A stretch of DNA of 64,000 nucleotides from Anodontia alba (GCA_964016985.1 OZ024827.1:75340953-75404952), one strand, 5' to 3'. Numbered from the stretch's first letter, positions 33,154 through 43,868 are shown. Translations and numbers: made by a program. The notes: a model not told the origin generated them from the sequence alone.

Positions 33154-33945
33154 CAAGTAGAAAAGAAACTGTGAACCATAAATAGCTTGCAGTATTGATT
33201 GAAGACTAAATAGATCAAACCCAAAGTTGAAAGAATGAACATTTTTGCCGTATGCAAATATGTAGACCCAGGCCAGACCTGTGGTTGAGTGGGGAAGATT
33301 GCTCACTGTATACATGATTGTGTAAGGGCCAGCATTCCCATTTACCCTCTGCAGAGTGTTTTTTACCCCCAAAGTTTGTCTTGTACCCCTAAAATTAAAG
33401 AGTCTCTACATGCTGCTATACATTGGGGGTGTACAAAAATAACAAAACAGAGCAGATTTACCCCCAGTTTCAAAATGCTGTGGGAACCCTGGTAAGGGCC
33501 TATTGCTGTTTTTTGGTTAACAGTGAAGAAGCCCCCATGTAATGTGGGCGCCAACTTTCATATAGTTAATTTTCACAGTCCCATACAGTGCCTGCATTAA
33601 GGGAATCTGGGAGTCAGAGACTCCCAAAAATTGCTCTGGGACTCCAAATATCAATGCCAGGGAGTCTGGGACTCCAACTTTTAAACATATCCTACCATTT
33701 ATAAGAACGATAGTAGTATAGGGCAGTACTATAGACACGCCCTATACTACTAACGATTTGAAATGAATGTATGTGTTGTCTGGCTTAAGAATGGCTGTTT
33801 TTCTCCAAAAATGTCAGTTTAATAATATTTAAGTTAAATTTCTGTAAGTCATTTAAAAGATTTATCAGCTGAGACTTCCAGATAATGGAACGAGGTAGAC
33901 TTCCTGGTTATGACAGTTAGTGCAAGCACTGCCCATACGGGCCAC
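33154..33945. other. Unassigned intronic DNA
   Basis: No recognised gene or window-internal repeat, apart from GGGAGTCTGGGACTCC-type short duplications (33600-33680). ORFs over 33061-33738 overlap on both strands and look random. Confidence 0.4.
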
Positions 33946-34092
33946 CATAGCTTTAGATAAGAGGGATATCGAGATAAATATTTTTCTTATTTTTCCATGA
34001 AAACGTGATGTGGGTACTCATTAGAAGTGCCTCAGAGAGTTGCTTCAGACGAGTACCCACAACATGTTTTAGTGGAGAAATAAGGAAAATAC

Positions 34093-34165
<73 letters not shown>

Positions 34166-34185
34166 TTTTCTGTTGAAAAAAAGTA
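33946..34185. mobile_element. Hairpin MITE (CATAGCT family) whose right arm is replaced by (AT)n
   Basis: CATAGCTTTAGATAAGAGGG opens the copy. Palindrome GATGTGGGTACTCATTAGAA and inverse follows. After GAAAATACGG the sequence is pure (TA)n from 34095 to 34164, then ACTTTTCTGTTGAAAAAAAG, the tail of the right arm. Confidence 0.75.
34095..34164. repeat. (TA)n microsatellite
   Basis: About 70 bp of uninterrupted TA. The Tyr-Ile ORFs here are repeat products. Confidence 0.98.
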
Positions 34186-34553
34186 TCTGGGCCCGCATCA
34201 AGTGAAAAGGTGACTTTGAGCACATACCATCCTGTGCATAGGCACAAACTTTTAGGATCCTTTGTTGTATGTTGATTTAGTTCACAGAGTCCAGTGATTC
34301 TGTAAGTGGATGATCAGACTGGTGGCTGTGTAGGCAGAGCTCTAGATAAGAGGGAGTAAAAGGTATTTCTGCATTGAAATTTTGAAAATCAGCATTGAAA
34401 TTGAAGTTGAGGGGGGTAAAAATACTCAATGAAATTGTGGATCAAGTTTAGGGGGTAAACGTTTTCAGTGAACTTTACATCTTTTAAATAAAATAGTAGT
34501 TTCTCTCACATTGATTCTTTGGAGCAATAGCAGTACGCTAGATCAGAAAAGGT

Positions 34554-34751
34554 TTAACCCTTAAAACACTAATGGCAAATACATGTACATTTCTATGTGT
34601 TTTTCTTTTTTCAGAGAAAATAAAGCTTGGCATTTGATGTGAATTGTCTGCTATGCAGACAATTCACATCAAATGCCAAGCTTTATTTTCTCTGAAAAAT
34701 TGTGAATTTTGTATGCTACACTACGTCTTATGCTTGGTGCTTTAAGAGTTA
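34554..34751. mobile_element. Hairpin MITE (TTAACCCTTAAA family)
   Basis: Left end TTAACCCTTAAAACACT. Perfect central palindrome: AAAATAAAGCTTGGCATTTG then ATGTGAATTGTCTGC against its inverse (about 34617-34695). Right end GCTTGGTGCTTTAAGAGTTA, TTAA decayed. Confidence 0.85.
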
Positions 34752-34899
34752 CAGTAATCATTGCAAATGGACAATTAACCCTTCTCCTGCGGCACCCGAA
34801 TATATTCGGTAGCGCGTGCAAAACGTTGACTGCTGAACCCGAAAATTTTCGGTCAGTGGGAATTTCCAGGTTGCACTCTGACGTCATTTTTTCTAAAAC

Positions 34900-35830
34900 C
34901 TCATGACAGCTTAAGTGGTTCCAAAACCTAACGAACACACGAAGAATGCATAAGATATGAATTTAATTATATATTAAGCGGAACATTTTATCAATAAGAT
35001 GGGTTTAAAAAGTCAATTTTATTTAAAAAAATGACCAGAAGCGCAGCTGAGCTAAACTTGGATGAGCGGATTTTCCGATTCTAAAAATAGATAAATTAAA
35101 ACTCAGAAATAAACATCAAAAGAAGTGTTCACATAAAAGATCGTTGTGAGAAAACAATAAAAAGTATATAAATTCATTACTTTTTATAATATTCAGGTCT
35201 TAAAAATCATTAATTATTAATTCATTTTATTTATTTCGCTGCTTTGCCGAGTGTCGTCTGAAAAAGCCTCACCACTTCCGGAAGTTACCGGGAGTAATTC
35301 TATAAATAAATAACTTTCACTATGGTTTTGCTTGTGTTTTTTCATATACAAACGTAGTGCTGTTTGAAATTCAAAGAGAGCTGCCATTTATTTATTTGCT
35401 GTTGCAAAAGTCGGCACCGTTCTCCCACACTTTTGTGAAGGACGCATTTCGTCCACACGTGTTGATGCGCTTTTAACGATCCGAACAAATATCTCCTTAC
35501 ACACGCCTCCGAAGTAATTTCAGTACAGTTTATTTTAGAGAAAATTTATTTTCAGTCTTTTCGCTCATACGATTGTTTTTCTTTTCTCTTTTCTGGACTT
35601 TGAAACGAATGCAAAGTTGTACCGAATAGATGCTTTCGCTAAGGTCCGATGTACAAGTAAGGCTTTCCAAAAATGTTGCGACCGAATTTTAATAAGAGAT
35701 AAAGATGTCCAGCACATTTGAAAGAAGCTTAGATCATAATGTTTCTGTGTGTCGCTGCAATAATAAACTACGTGCCGCTAAACAAAGTACAGGAACTTGG
35801 CCCTACAATGATGCTAAAGTAAAAATAAGA
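34900..35830 (+). repeat. Segment shared with the 26447-27828 element
   Basis: Colinear diverged matches include CACTTCCGGAAGTTACCGGG (27 kb copy: GACTTCCGGGAATTACC), TCTATAAATAAATAA, GAGCTGCC(A/T)TTTATTT, GGACTTTGAAACGAATGC and GACCGAATTTTAATAAG. No ORF is kept in common, so it looks non-coding. It shows that the two TE insertions share internal DNA. Confidence 0.7.
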
Positions 35831-35855
35831 GATAAAGTGTGCACCCATTCATTCC

Positions 35856-35935
35856 CATTGTATGATTCAAACCCATGACCTTTTGCTTGCAAATCAGATG
35901 CTCTACAGTTACTTAATCACCCTGATTACACTCAC
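35856..35935 (-). mobile_element. tRNA-like SINE head fragment
   Basis: On the minus strand the order AAGTAACTGTAGAGCATCTG, TTGCAAGCAAAAGGTCAT, GGGTTTGAATCATAC resembles an A box region, an anticodon arm and a B box (GGTTTGAATC). No intact acceptor stem was verified, so this is a SINE or tRNA pseudogene. Confidence 0.45.
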
Positions 35936-36059
35936 AGAATAGCCAATCCAAATGATTATAAAACTTCTTCCCCATCTATCTTTTGATAGCCAGATATTAG
36001 CAGTTATATATACAAACTAACATTTTCTTCATTAATTAGCACCAGTGTGAGCACATCAG

Positions 36060-36240
36060 TTTTTTTTTTTTTTTTTTTTTTTTTTCAGTGGCCACTGTAT
36101 TTACCCTATGTATATGGAAAGACAGGTCTGTGTAAACAGTGTAGATCTAGATCAGACACTTCAGAATACAACATCTTAACAAGATCTCCACTCTTAGCCA
36201 GGCATCAAATTTTAGACTAACAGTTTTATGTTTACTGCAT
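36060..36240. repeat. Poly(T) and fragment of the TACCGTATTTACC MITE family
   Basis: A 26-base T run (about 36060-36085) is followed by CACTGTATTTACCCTATGTA and GTGTAGATCTAGATCAGACA, a truncated copy of the family seen at 31584-31803. Confidence 0.6.
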
Positions 36241-36296
36241 TAAAACTTGACAATTTACACTTGCAGTGATATGGGTCCCTACTTGTATCTGAGTCA

Positions 36297-36297
36297 T

Positions 36298-36332
<35 letters not shown>

Positions 36333-36342
36333 CACACACACA
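36297..36342. repeat. (CA)n microsatellite
   Basis: CA dinucleotides with a single AA interruption. Confidence 0.97.
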
Positions 36343-36467
36343 AATGAAATAAAACAGAAAAAAAAAATCTTTATTTTGAAAAATCATGACATCACAAGCC
36401 CATGTATTATTTACATTGGGCACATTTAATTTTATAAGGATTTAGGGACACTGTACTCATTTGAGGA

Positions 36468-36535
36468 CTTTAACCCATAGCCTCCTGCTTGTAAAGCTGA
36501 TACCCTGCTGGGCTGAGCTAACCAGGCTGACAGAC
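36468..36535 (-). mobile_element. tRNA-like sequence (tRNA pseudogene or SINE head)
   Basis: On the minus strand: CCTGGTTAGCTCAGCCCAGC (A box TAGCTCAGC..GG), TCAGCTTTACAAGC (anticodon-arm-like), GGCTATGGGTTAAAGTCC (B box GGTTAAAGTCC). The spacing is tRNA-like, but the acceptor stem does not close convincingly. Confidence 0.5.
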
Positions 36536-36539
36536 CTGA

Positions 36540-37868
36540 CAAGCATCATGATTGAGATGAGAAAACTTTTGTGGTCTTGCAGCTTTGATTTAGACTGAGT
36601 GAAGTGTAAGAAGCAAGCTTTATTTTTTCCAGTGAATTGATGCTAGGTATTCAGACAGAAAGTCTCAATCAGACAGTGTAGTTCAAGGTCAGACACAGCA
36701 GCACACAGTGCCAGATCAAGGTCAGCATTGTTATCCACAGCAAGTTTGGTAGTAAAAGGCCCCATTTAAAATTATTTCTGTTTGCCCTCTCCCAACTCAG
36801 ATATTTTTGGGGAGGTAAGTACCGGTATTTTTTTTTTTTTTCTTGAAAATTTATTGTATAAAATCTGCCAGAAAATGCCAGAATCGAAACTCATGTTTAA
36901 ATGAAAATTAACAGCTTTTTTACATAAATTTAATATATCTGTCTAAAATAGCAATATTAAAAGCAGCATGCCTGCCATAATGTATGGAGAGCATTATACT
37001 CAAAACTTTATTCAGAACTTCTTTACTTTTGAAATGATTGAAAAAGAAAAAGAAATGGCACTCTAGAATTCCAATAAAATTTTTTGAGGCAGCAGCTTTT
37101 CTTTGGGCAGGTAGGGAGAGGGCAAACAATTTTTTTTATTTTCACCAAATGGACAATTTTTAGGGTAAGTATGGTTAGGAGTTAAATATGTCTGAATGGC
37201 AAATACTTAGGGTAAATAAATATGATAGGAATCTGCTTGCTAGGAACTATGGGTACCATGGGGGTTGTTGTGTGTTGTTGGAGCTTTATCTGGATTTAGA
37301 ACAACATCCATGGGGCCTGATTTGAACCCAAAGGGTTTTGCTGCTGGCCAGCTCTTCAGTTGTTCTTTCTGTTTTTGGAAATGAACATGTATGTTCCTGG
37401 ACTACTCCTGGGTAGTTTCCGGTTTATTTTTGCAGTGTCTGACGTAATTCTAGACATTTGGCAATAAAATGCAGTCTGAATCAGAATCACAATTTATGCA
37501 AAGTAGGTGCTGTTTGTGCTTTTAATGATAAATGCTTTCTCTGTTTACATCGGTATACCTTTCAGTTTATTCAAAAAAAAAAAAAAAAAAAGCATCATGA
37601 TGATGAAATTAAAGAAGTGCTAGATGAATCATATGATGGATATCTGAGTTGGCCTAATATCTGAGCTTTCTCAAGCCTCACCAAAGAATAACAGTAACTT
37701 ACTGTGTGACATTGTACAGATGTGTTTAAAATGGCAGCTCATTGTTCTTTGAAAGAGGTAACAAAAAATACAAATTTAAACTAAAATCTAGGAAAAAAGT
37801 TAGATATTCTTATGCAAATCTTGTTGCTTTTTGATTTATAAACAAATAAAGTCACTTCATATAAAGTA
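36540..37868. other. Unassigned intronic DNA
   Basis: Poly(T) near 36829-36841, (A)18 near 37573-37591, and another fragment of the TACCGTATTTACC family near 37160-37215. GCCCTCTCCCAACTCAGATA (36784) and the inverse-like GTAGGGAGAGGGCAAAC (37110) hint at an approximately 350 bp foldback. No gene. Confidence 0.4.
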
Positions 37869-38166
37869 GAGCTGGTGCCTCAGTGACTTTGTCAGATGCA
37901 TGTTGGGACTAGTGACCAGGAGGTCGCAGGTTCAATCCTAAAGGTCCGGTAACATTCTTTCACAGAGACTGTTAATGAAATAGTTTCTACAGTCATTCTC
38001 TCACACTGATTCAAGAAGGGTCAATTTATGGGAAAGAATGTGCACAAGTACTGGTTAGCCCCCTAGAGGATTAAGCCTGCCCATGAAAAGAGTGGTTAGG
38101 TAAATTGACCAATTTGACATGACCTTAATAGTGTTGACTGGGCTGATAAACTCCAAACCAACCAAA
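37869..38166 (+). mobile_element. SINE family 1, diverged copy
   Basis: GCTGGTGCCTCAGTGACTTT, then GACCAGGAGGTCGCAGGTTC with AATCC (B box), then AACATTCTTTCACAGAGACT, GTACTGGTTAGCCCCCTAGA and GTTGACTGGGCTGATAAACT. More diverged than the other copies; no clear target duplication. Confidence 0.8.
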
Positions 38167-38729
38167 TCACATTGAATAGATAGACTGATAAATATAGCTA
38201 AAGTTGCTTTCTAGAATTTTGTCTGCATAACTTGCATTAACAGTCCTGTGGGTGGCAACTTTCTGTGCTTATATACGTCACTTCATTTCAGCCCCGTAAC
38301 CATACATCACTGAGGCACCACTAATAACTTCAGAGAGATTGTTTCTCTCTATTTTGGTCTGTCCTCGGCTGCCTTTTTAAAACATAACGAAGCCGAAATT
38401 CATCCTGGGTCCTTGATGTTTCCATTCATCATGCCTTCTTGCCCCTGGCTTGGTCTAGTCCCAAAATATTTAAGACTCATCAAATATTCTCTCATCGCTA
38501 TACTCAGAAGTCAGTCTTGTAATGAGCACCCATAACACATTTTTGAGAAGAAATGAGAAATACTCATCCATTTCAATTATCAAGAGTTATGATGAATACT
38601 GAAGTACGGCAGAAAATCAACACACTAGCGTTACTGTTAAAGTTCCATTTTTTTTTTTACTTTTTTCCATTCAAATCTCTTCAGTGCTTTTTTGAGTACT
38701 AAATATTTTTGTCATTTTCTTTGTATGTC

Positions 38730-39480
38730 TATGGAAAATGACTGTTGCCATGAAAACAAATGTAAATGGAGAACAGACCAGACTGTAACTTTGAAGAAAA
38801 CTGAAAACTGACTTGGTGTGTCAAGGACACTGAAGACACATGCATGTAAAAATCAACGAAAACGTTTCAGTGGCTTTCTAGATGGTGGGCTTCTAGATGG
38901 TGTCATCTAAATGTTTTCCAGCTCAATATCTATCATTGCCATGGCAACTAAAGTAAATAAAAGAAATTTAGCTGCTAGTATATGGTAGAGGTGTAGCCAG
39001 AGAACATTGCAAATACATGTATTCTTAACATTAAACTTTTGTTTGTGCTTTTGAAGGAGATAGTATTTTATTATTTTCCCTTAATTTGTTCCTTAACAGT
39101 TATGGTTGCCATGGAAACTAATTTAAAACCTGATGTGACTCCTTATGACTTTGATAATAATTAAAGTACATCAGAATACCAAAGTGAGCTAAAGCTTGTT
39201 CCTGCAAAAGTACACAGAATCCAACTTGATAACATCAAAAGCAATCATACATATATTTTGAACATTTTACATCCGTACTTTACAGTTGTCATGACAACCA
39301 AATAAAAGGACGTTTGGTATGAAATTAAAGAACTATGACGATTGATCACTGGGAAGTACTCCTGGCAAATTTCAAACAGAACCCTATGATAGTTATGGAG
39401 AGGGGCTCCTTTGATCTTGTTCTCATATAAATTCAGTTAAACTTACAGTTACTGCCATGGTTACCATGGCAACCAATATT
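38730..39480 (+). repeat. Degenerate tandem repeat with RFX-type palindromes
   Basis: Five units about 170-190 bp apart each contain a version of GTTGCCATGGCAAC: about 38743 (GTTGCCATGAAAAC), 38935 (ATTGCCATGGCAACT), 39105 (GTTGCCATGGAAAC), 39285 (GTTGTCATGACAAC) and 39452-39473 (GCCATGGTTACCATGGCAAC). The text between units is only weakly similar (TCAAAACC.., GTACTC..). RFX-type X-boxes have this inverted-repeat form; binding here is a prediction. Confidence 0.6.
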
Positions 39481-39764
39481 AATAGCGGATAGAAGTTACT
39501 GTGATTTCGAAGGAAAAATCATATCTTGTCAGTGTACCAAATTTCAGGATACTCTGATTGCAAGTTCTCCAAAAATAACAATTTTACTGTACCATCTTGC
39601 TTATAATTACATTCTTTCACAATTACATAAAACAATTCAGCAGTGAGACTACATTAGGCAAAATCAATTCAGCAGGAGAAGGGTTAAGTATTAAGATTAA
39701 AAGCAGGGGGTAAAATACTCATTGTACCAAAAACTTATCTGGAGTATTGGTAGGCTGATCATAG

Positions 39765-39894
39765 CTTTTACGATCTACATAATGTTGAAGGCGCCTTTTC
39801 GCTTGGCATGTTCAGTGTCTTTGTGTACAAAGAACTGAAGGAACTTTGTCTCGGAACTTTCAAGAAATTAACTCCAGATAACCAAGTTATCCAG
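39765..39894 (+). other. Exon-like stretch of unknown origin
   Basis: Between GATCATAG and CAG|GTAAATAG a frame stays open with protein-like composition: DLHNVEGAFSLGMF then SVFVYKELKELCLGTFKK and LTPDNQVIQ (GAT at 39772 to CAG at 39894, 41 codons in phase 0). The frame runs on past the donor-like site to a TAA at about 39931. I do not recognise the protein and cannot place it in ZNRF. It may be a cryptic exon, a fragment of a captured gene or a chance ORF. Confidence 0.25.
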
Positions 39895-40159
39895 GTAAAT
39901 AGTTGTATTCTCAAATTAGAATGGTCTCACTAAAGCAGTTGAAACGATTACCAAGGATAAAATTACTAACAATAAAGATACCATTTTGTGGAGAAATAGA
40001 AAAACTGTCAATAGTTTCTAATCTAAAAACAATATCTTATTGGAGGTTGTGTTCCATGTGAGTTGATGTGAGTCATGTGAAGTCTTGACAAATTAATAAA
40101 TGACAGCTTAAACTATTCTTAGCTTCTGTTATGAGTTCTTTTGTACTTCATACATTACT

Positions 40160-40350
40160 CCAGATAGGGTACTGTTTTCAAGCGAAAAGTTTTGATATTT
40201 TTCTTATTTCTCTAAAAAAACATACCGTATGTTGTGGGTACTCATTAGGAGTGGCTTGGCAAGGCACTTCTAATGAGTATCCACAACGTATATTTTCGTG
40301 GAGAAATAACAAAATTAATAAAAAATACTTATCTGTATTCATAGCTCCAG
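40160..40350. mobile_element. Hairpin MITE (CATAGCT family)
   Basis: Central palindrome TATGTTGTGGGTACTCATTA and its inverse CTTCTAATGAGTATCCACAA (40228-40288), with TTTCTTATTTCTCTAAAAAA / GTGGAGAAATAACAAAA outside and ATTCATAGCTCCAG at the right end. A half-copy fragment follows around 40400-40440. Confidence 0.75.
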
Positions 40351-41147
40351 GAAAGGTTTTTTTTTTTGTTTTTTTTTTTTCAACTGAGAAATGCTTATAT
40401 TTTCTTATTTCTCCACAAAAACATATTTCATCTCACTTCATTACCACTGATTTTGCCAGTGTTTGAGGCTTTCACCATGACTGTACATGCTTCTGCATAA
40501 AAGGTAGTGCAACCTATGCTCAAGTTTTGCGGCATTTTCAAATGGATTTAGTCAAAATATATTTATTTGATGCTTAAGAGCATTATCTCCTGAATTTGAA
40601 TATAGTGTTGGATAAATATGAAAAACTAGTAATGTGTCCACAGTACACAGATGCCCCCGCTGTGGGGTACCTGACCATAAAACTGCAAAATTCTACCTGA
40701 TACAAATGCCTTAACCTGAGTCTAACAGGATCACATACGTACGGGTATGTATGTACGTATGTACACACATTTGTACAGAAGGACGTACATTCATATGCAC
40801 GTACAGGAAACTGAAAAACTATATGGCCCCGGCATCATCCGATGCTGGGGCATAAAAATCAGGAATAAAAATGCCTAGTTTAAGTTACAAATGCATATGC
40901 ATGAGGAAAATGTAAGCAAACATATCTGATTCTAATGAGAAAGATGTGCTGAAAACATAACATGATCAGCATATGGAAGAAGCAACCAGCACTGACAGTA
41001 CACAAGATTATGCAGATTCGTGCAGTGAGGTGATTTTATGATGTGACAAATCTGCAAAAGTGCAATTTTTTTAGCAGGTACCCCTTTCGTCTGTCAGACT
41101 TGCTGAGCTTCAGTTGCTCACAACACAAAAATCCATCCGCCTTAATC
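40351..41147. other. Unassigned intronic DNA
   Basis: Contains an ACGTATGTAC-rich stretch (40735-40805) and GGCCCCGGCATCATCCGATG with inverse-like GATGCTGGGGCATAAA (40828-40855), a small palindrome. No gene. Confidence 0.4.
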
Positions 41148-41371
41148 TTAACCCTAGTCCTGCTGAACCTGTATATGCCCTGCTTTTGCAAACAGTGTTG
41201 ATCAGATCAGTTGGCTTCAGAATGGCTTCTTCAGAAGCCAACTGATCTGGATCTGCACAGTTTTTCATTCAGTATATGAATTTATATCAACAATCTGGAT
41301 TAAGAAATCTGATTGGCTAACAATTAGAAATGTGCATAGCATCTTAATTTATTCAGCAGGACCAGGGTTAA
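41148..41371. mobile_element. TTAA hairpin MITE (TTAACCCTNGTCCTGCTGAA family)
   Basis: Left TTAACCCTAGTCCTGCTGAA, right TTCAGCAGGACCAGGGTTAA. The core GATCAGATCAGTTGGCTTC is paired with GAAGCCAACTGATCTGGATC. It shares its right TTAA with the next copy. Confidence 0.9.
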
Positions 41372-41483
41372 CCCTTGTCCTGCTGAACCCGGTGTATAGC
41401 AACAGTCCAGATCAAGTAATCTGATTGGCTGAAAATTAGAAGTGGGTGTGGCATCTTAATTTATTCAGCATGACAAGGGTTAA
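41368..41483. mobile_element. Adjacent TTAA MITE copy with deleted core
   Basis: TTAACCCTTGTCCTGCTGAA at the left, TTCAGCATGACAAGGGTTAA at the right. The central hairpin is missing: ACCCGGTGTATAGCAACAGT joins directly. Its left TTAA is the right TTAA of the preceding copy. Confidence 0.9.
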
Positions 41484-42012
41484 GATATGAATTCTGTACA
41501 AAGCATATAAAGCAACGTTCCTTACTTACATTTCTAACCTAGTAATCAGTAAAACAAATCAAAGTTGCAATAATTTTTTCCGATAGTTTATTTGGTCCTT
41601 TTGTTTAGGTAAATAAATGATATCTTTGCATTAAGGAAGTACTGAGTGTAGCAAGAAAAGAATTTATTTGGATGTTCCTCTTTTACCATAGGCTGTGGAT
41701 TCTTGGTCATTCCCCTAATATTTTACCAAAAAGACTAATATTGACTAATTTCTTTTCATTGCCAGAAAACTGTGAAGTGATGAACTATTCATAACCATGA
41801 TCTCTCCAGAAAAGCTTGATCATCAGATGATTTTTTTTTGTTTTTTTTGCTACTAAAATATTTTAGTGTGTTCATGATGCACATCGCACAAAGATGAAGC
41901 TGATACTACATGGCAACTTAATTAATCAACTGATATAAGAAAAGTTCAGCATCTTTTTTTTTTTTCCTTTTCTTTTTTTGTCTTCCCACAATGTGTAGCT
42001 TATCTGGAGTTC
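41484..42012. other. Unassigned intronic DNA
   Basis: AT-rich with short poly(T) runs (41832, 41955). No repeat partner or gene recognised. Confidence 0.4.
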
Positions 42013-42226
42013 TTAACCCTTGTCCTGCTGAATAAATTAAGATGCCTTACCCATTTCTAATTTTCAGCCAATCAGATCACATGATCCAAGTTGTTGAAAC
42101 AAATTTACATACTTAATGACAAACAGTGCAGAGCCATATCAGTTGGCTTCTTCAGAAGCCAACTGATCTGGATCTACACTGTTTGCAAAGGCAGGGTATA
42201 TCTGGGTTCAACAGGACAAGGGTTAA
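42013..42226. mobile_element. TTAA hairpin MITE, reversed copy
   Basis: Left TTAACCCTTGTCCTGCTGAA, right TTCAACAGGACAAGGGTTAA. The internal order is inverted relative to the copies at 31293 and 54331. The hairpin is complete (GGCTTCTTCAGAAGCC centre). Confidence 0.9.
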
Positions 42227-42242
42227 TTGATTACAGAAGTGT

Positions 42243-42385
42243 TTAACCTTTACCACTTTCTGGGCTAATTCAGCAGACGACAAAATTGTGACATTTTTCT
42301 TATTTTTCCCAGAAAACAGGATATAACATTTCATGCAAATTGTCTCCAATGAAAATTTTACCCAGAGTACTAAGCGTTAACCCAC
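42243..42385. repeat. Hairpin repeat (GACATTTCATGCAAATTGTC family), one arm deleted
   Basis: TTTAACCTTTACCACTTTCT, GGGCTAATTCAGCAGACGAC, CATTTCATGCAAATTGTCTC, then directly GAAAATTTTACCCAGAGTAC and GCGTTAACCC. The second hairpin arm is absent. Confidence 0.8.
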
Positions 42386-42659
42386 AAAGAGTTAAAAAAA
42401 ATGATAGCAAACGACATTCTAATTTTTTTATTTTTTCTGCTGATTCAAGAGTTATTGATGAGAATATGTGCTTAAGTACTGGATAACCCCTTAGAGGACT
42501 CTAAATTTACTCATGAAAAAGTGTGAGTATGTGAACTGACTGGCTCAACATGACTATAACAGTGTTAACCAGGCTGTAAAACTCTAAAATGAAAACACAT
42601 GAGATGCTTTTCTTTGACAGAAATTCAGTCATATCAAGATGATGGAAGGGTGGTGAACA

Positions 42660-42790
42660 ACAGTTGTCCAATGACATGCTAGTCAGTCGGTTTGTAGAGT
42701 ACCCGTTTTGTAAATGAGAGGTTGTAGGTTTGATTCTCAGCGGAGGCATACCAAAAATGGTAAAATGGTAAAGTGAACATTGCCACATCC
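42660..42790 (+). mobile_element. tRNA-derived SINE-like fragment
   Basis: GCTAGTCAGTCGGTTTGTAG (A-box-like), GTTGTAGGTTTGATTCTCAG (B-box-like GGTTTGATTC), then GGCATACCAAAAATGGTAAA. A partial TTAACCCTTAAA hairpin follows at 42820-42930. Confidence 0.5.
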
Positions 42791-43177
42791 AGACACCATA
42801 CTGATATAACTGAAAGATTGGCAGATGATTCACATGAAATGTCAACTTATTTTCTTTGAAGAAATAATAATAAAAAAAAAAATCAAAATGTTGTCTACTG
42901 CAGTTGTGTTTGACACTCTAAGGGTTAAAATGCCAAACTAAACATATGTGATCTTTTCTTACTGGAAATGTTTTGTTGGAGAAATCCTGGTATGACTGAT
43001 GTATTTGGCAACTGCAGAAGAATTTTAATTCATCATACTAGCCTGGCTCCAGATATGAGGAGTGTCCAGATAAGTAATGTTTCTTTGTGCCCCTGGGCAG
43101 ATTCAGCAGATGACAAAATTAGGACATTTTTTCTTTTTTTTTACAGAAAATAGACTGACTTTTCATGCTCCATGACT

Positions 43178-43868
43178 CAGAGCTCTAGTTAAGAGGGAGT
43201 AAAGGGTATTTCAGCATTAAATGTTTTAAAACCAGCATTTAAATTTAAGTTGAGGGGGTAAAAATACTCCACCATAAAATTTTGTTCATGAGAATAAATA
43301 CATAAGAAAAAAAAAAAGCAAACTACTTATGTCTGAAATTATAGAATTAAATGAAAACAGTAATTATTACACAGTATTATTGGAAAAAATATAGCTGGTT
43401 GTCAGCAGACGTTTTGGTCTGGTGACAACCGGTTGTCACCAGACCTAAAAGTCTGTTGACAGCCGGTTGTCACCAGACACTTCCTAAAATTTTGGAATTC
43501 AGCATTGAAATCAAATTTAGTGGGTAAAAAGTTTCAGTGAACTTTACATCTTATAATATAAAGCGGTTTCCTTCACATTTATTCTTGTGTGAGCAGTAGC
43601 AGTATACTAGATCAGAAAGGGTATAACCCTAAAGCACCCAGGACAAATTTATGCATTCTAGGTTGTTTTGTTGGTGTTGTTTTTTCATGTGAATAATCTG
43701 CTATGCACATGAAATGCCAAGCTTTATTTTCTCTGAAAAAGTTAGAATTTTGTATGTTACACATGCTTGGTACTTTTAGAGTTAAGCATTACAAATGGAC
43801 ATTTAAGTATTAAGCTTTAAAGCAGGGGGTAAAATACTCATTGTATCAGAATCTTATCTGGAGCACTG
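43178..43868. mobile_element. CAGAGCTCTAGATAAG element, copy 2, with a 6 bp target duplication
   Basis: The left end CAGAGCTCTAGTTAAGAGGG is matched in inverse by the right end CTTATCTGGAGCACTG. ATGACT is duplicated on both sides (43172-43177 and 43869-43874). Inside lie a TTAACCCTTAAA hairpin remnant (about 43625-43790) and the palindrome at 43393-43478. It shows the empty TTAA site for the 34779-39683 element. Confidence 0.8.
43393..43478. repeat. Iterated palindrome of GTCTGGTGACAACCGG
   Basis: AGCTGGTTGTCAGCAGAC, GTCTGGTGACAACCGGTTGT, CACCAGAC, GTCTGTTGACAGCCGGTTGT, CACCAGAC: the same 16-18 base arm appears five times in alternating orientation. Confidence 0.85.

Larger units (their letters stand above)
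34779..39683. mobile_element. 4.9 kb TTAA-flanked element (piggyBac-like)
   Basis: TTAA at 34775-34778 is followed by CCCTTCTCCTGC. At the other end GCAGGAGAAGGG precedes TTAA at 39684-39687: a 12-base terminal inverted repeat with a TTAA duplication. The paralogue at 43780-43830 shows the unoccupied site (GGACATTTAAGTATTAAG) matching both flanks here (GGACAATTAA | TTAAGTATTAAG). No transposase ORF is visible. The interior has a SINE, tRNA-like fragments, an AC microsatellite and an RFX-motif tandem region, so the element is degenerate or composite. Confidence 0.75.
34335..39750. mobile_element. CAGAGCTCTAGATAAG element, copy 1, carrying two nested insertions
   Basis: CAGAGCTCTAGATAAGAGGG at the left and CTTATCTGGAGTATTGG at the right, with GGGTAAAAATACTC-type inner sequence on both sides. 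An almost uninterrupted paralogue is at 43178-43868. In this copy a TTAACCCTTAAA hairpin (34554-34751) and a 4.9 kb TTAA element (34779-39683) interrupt it. Confidence 0.7.

Noticed and set aside
40735..40805. ACGTATGTAC-rich stretch as a regulatory array
   Set aside because: Looks like a degenerate tetranucleotide microsatellite; no consistent spacing or known motif.
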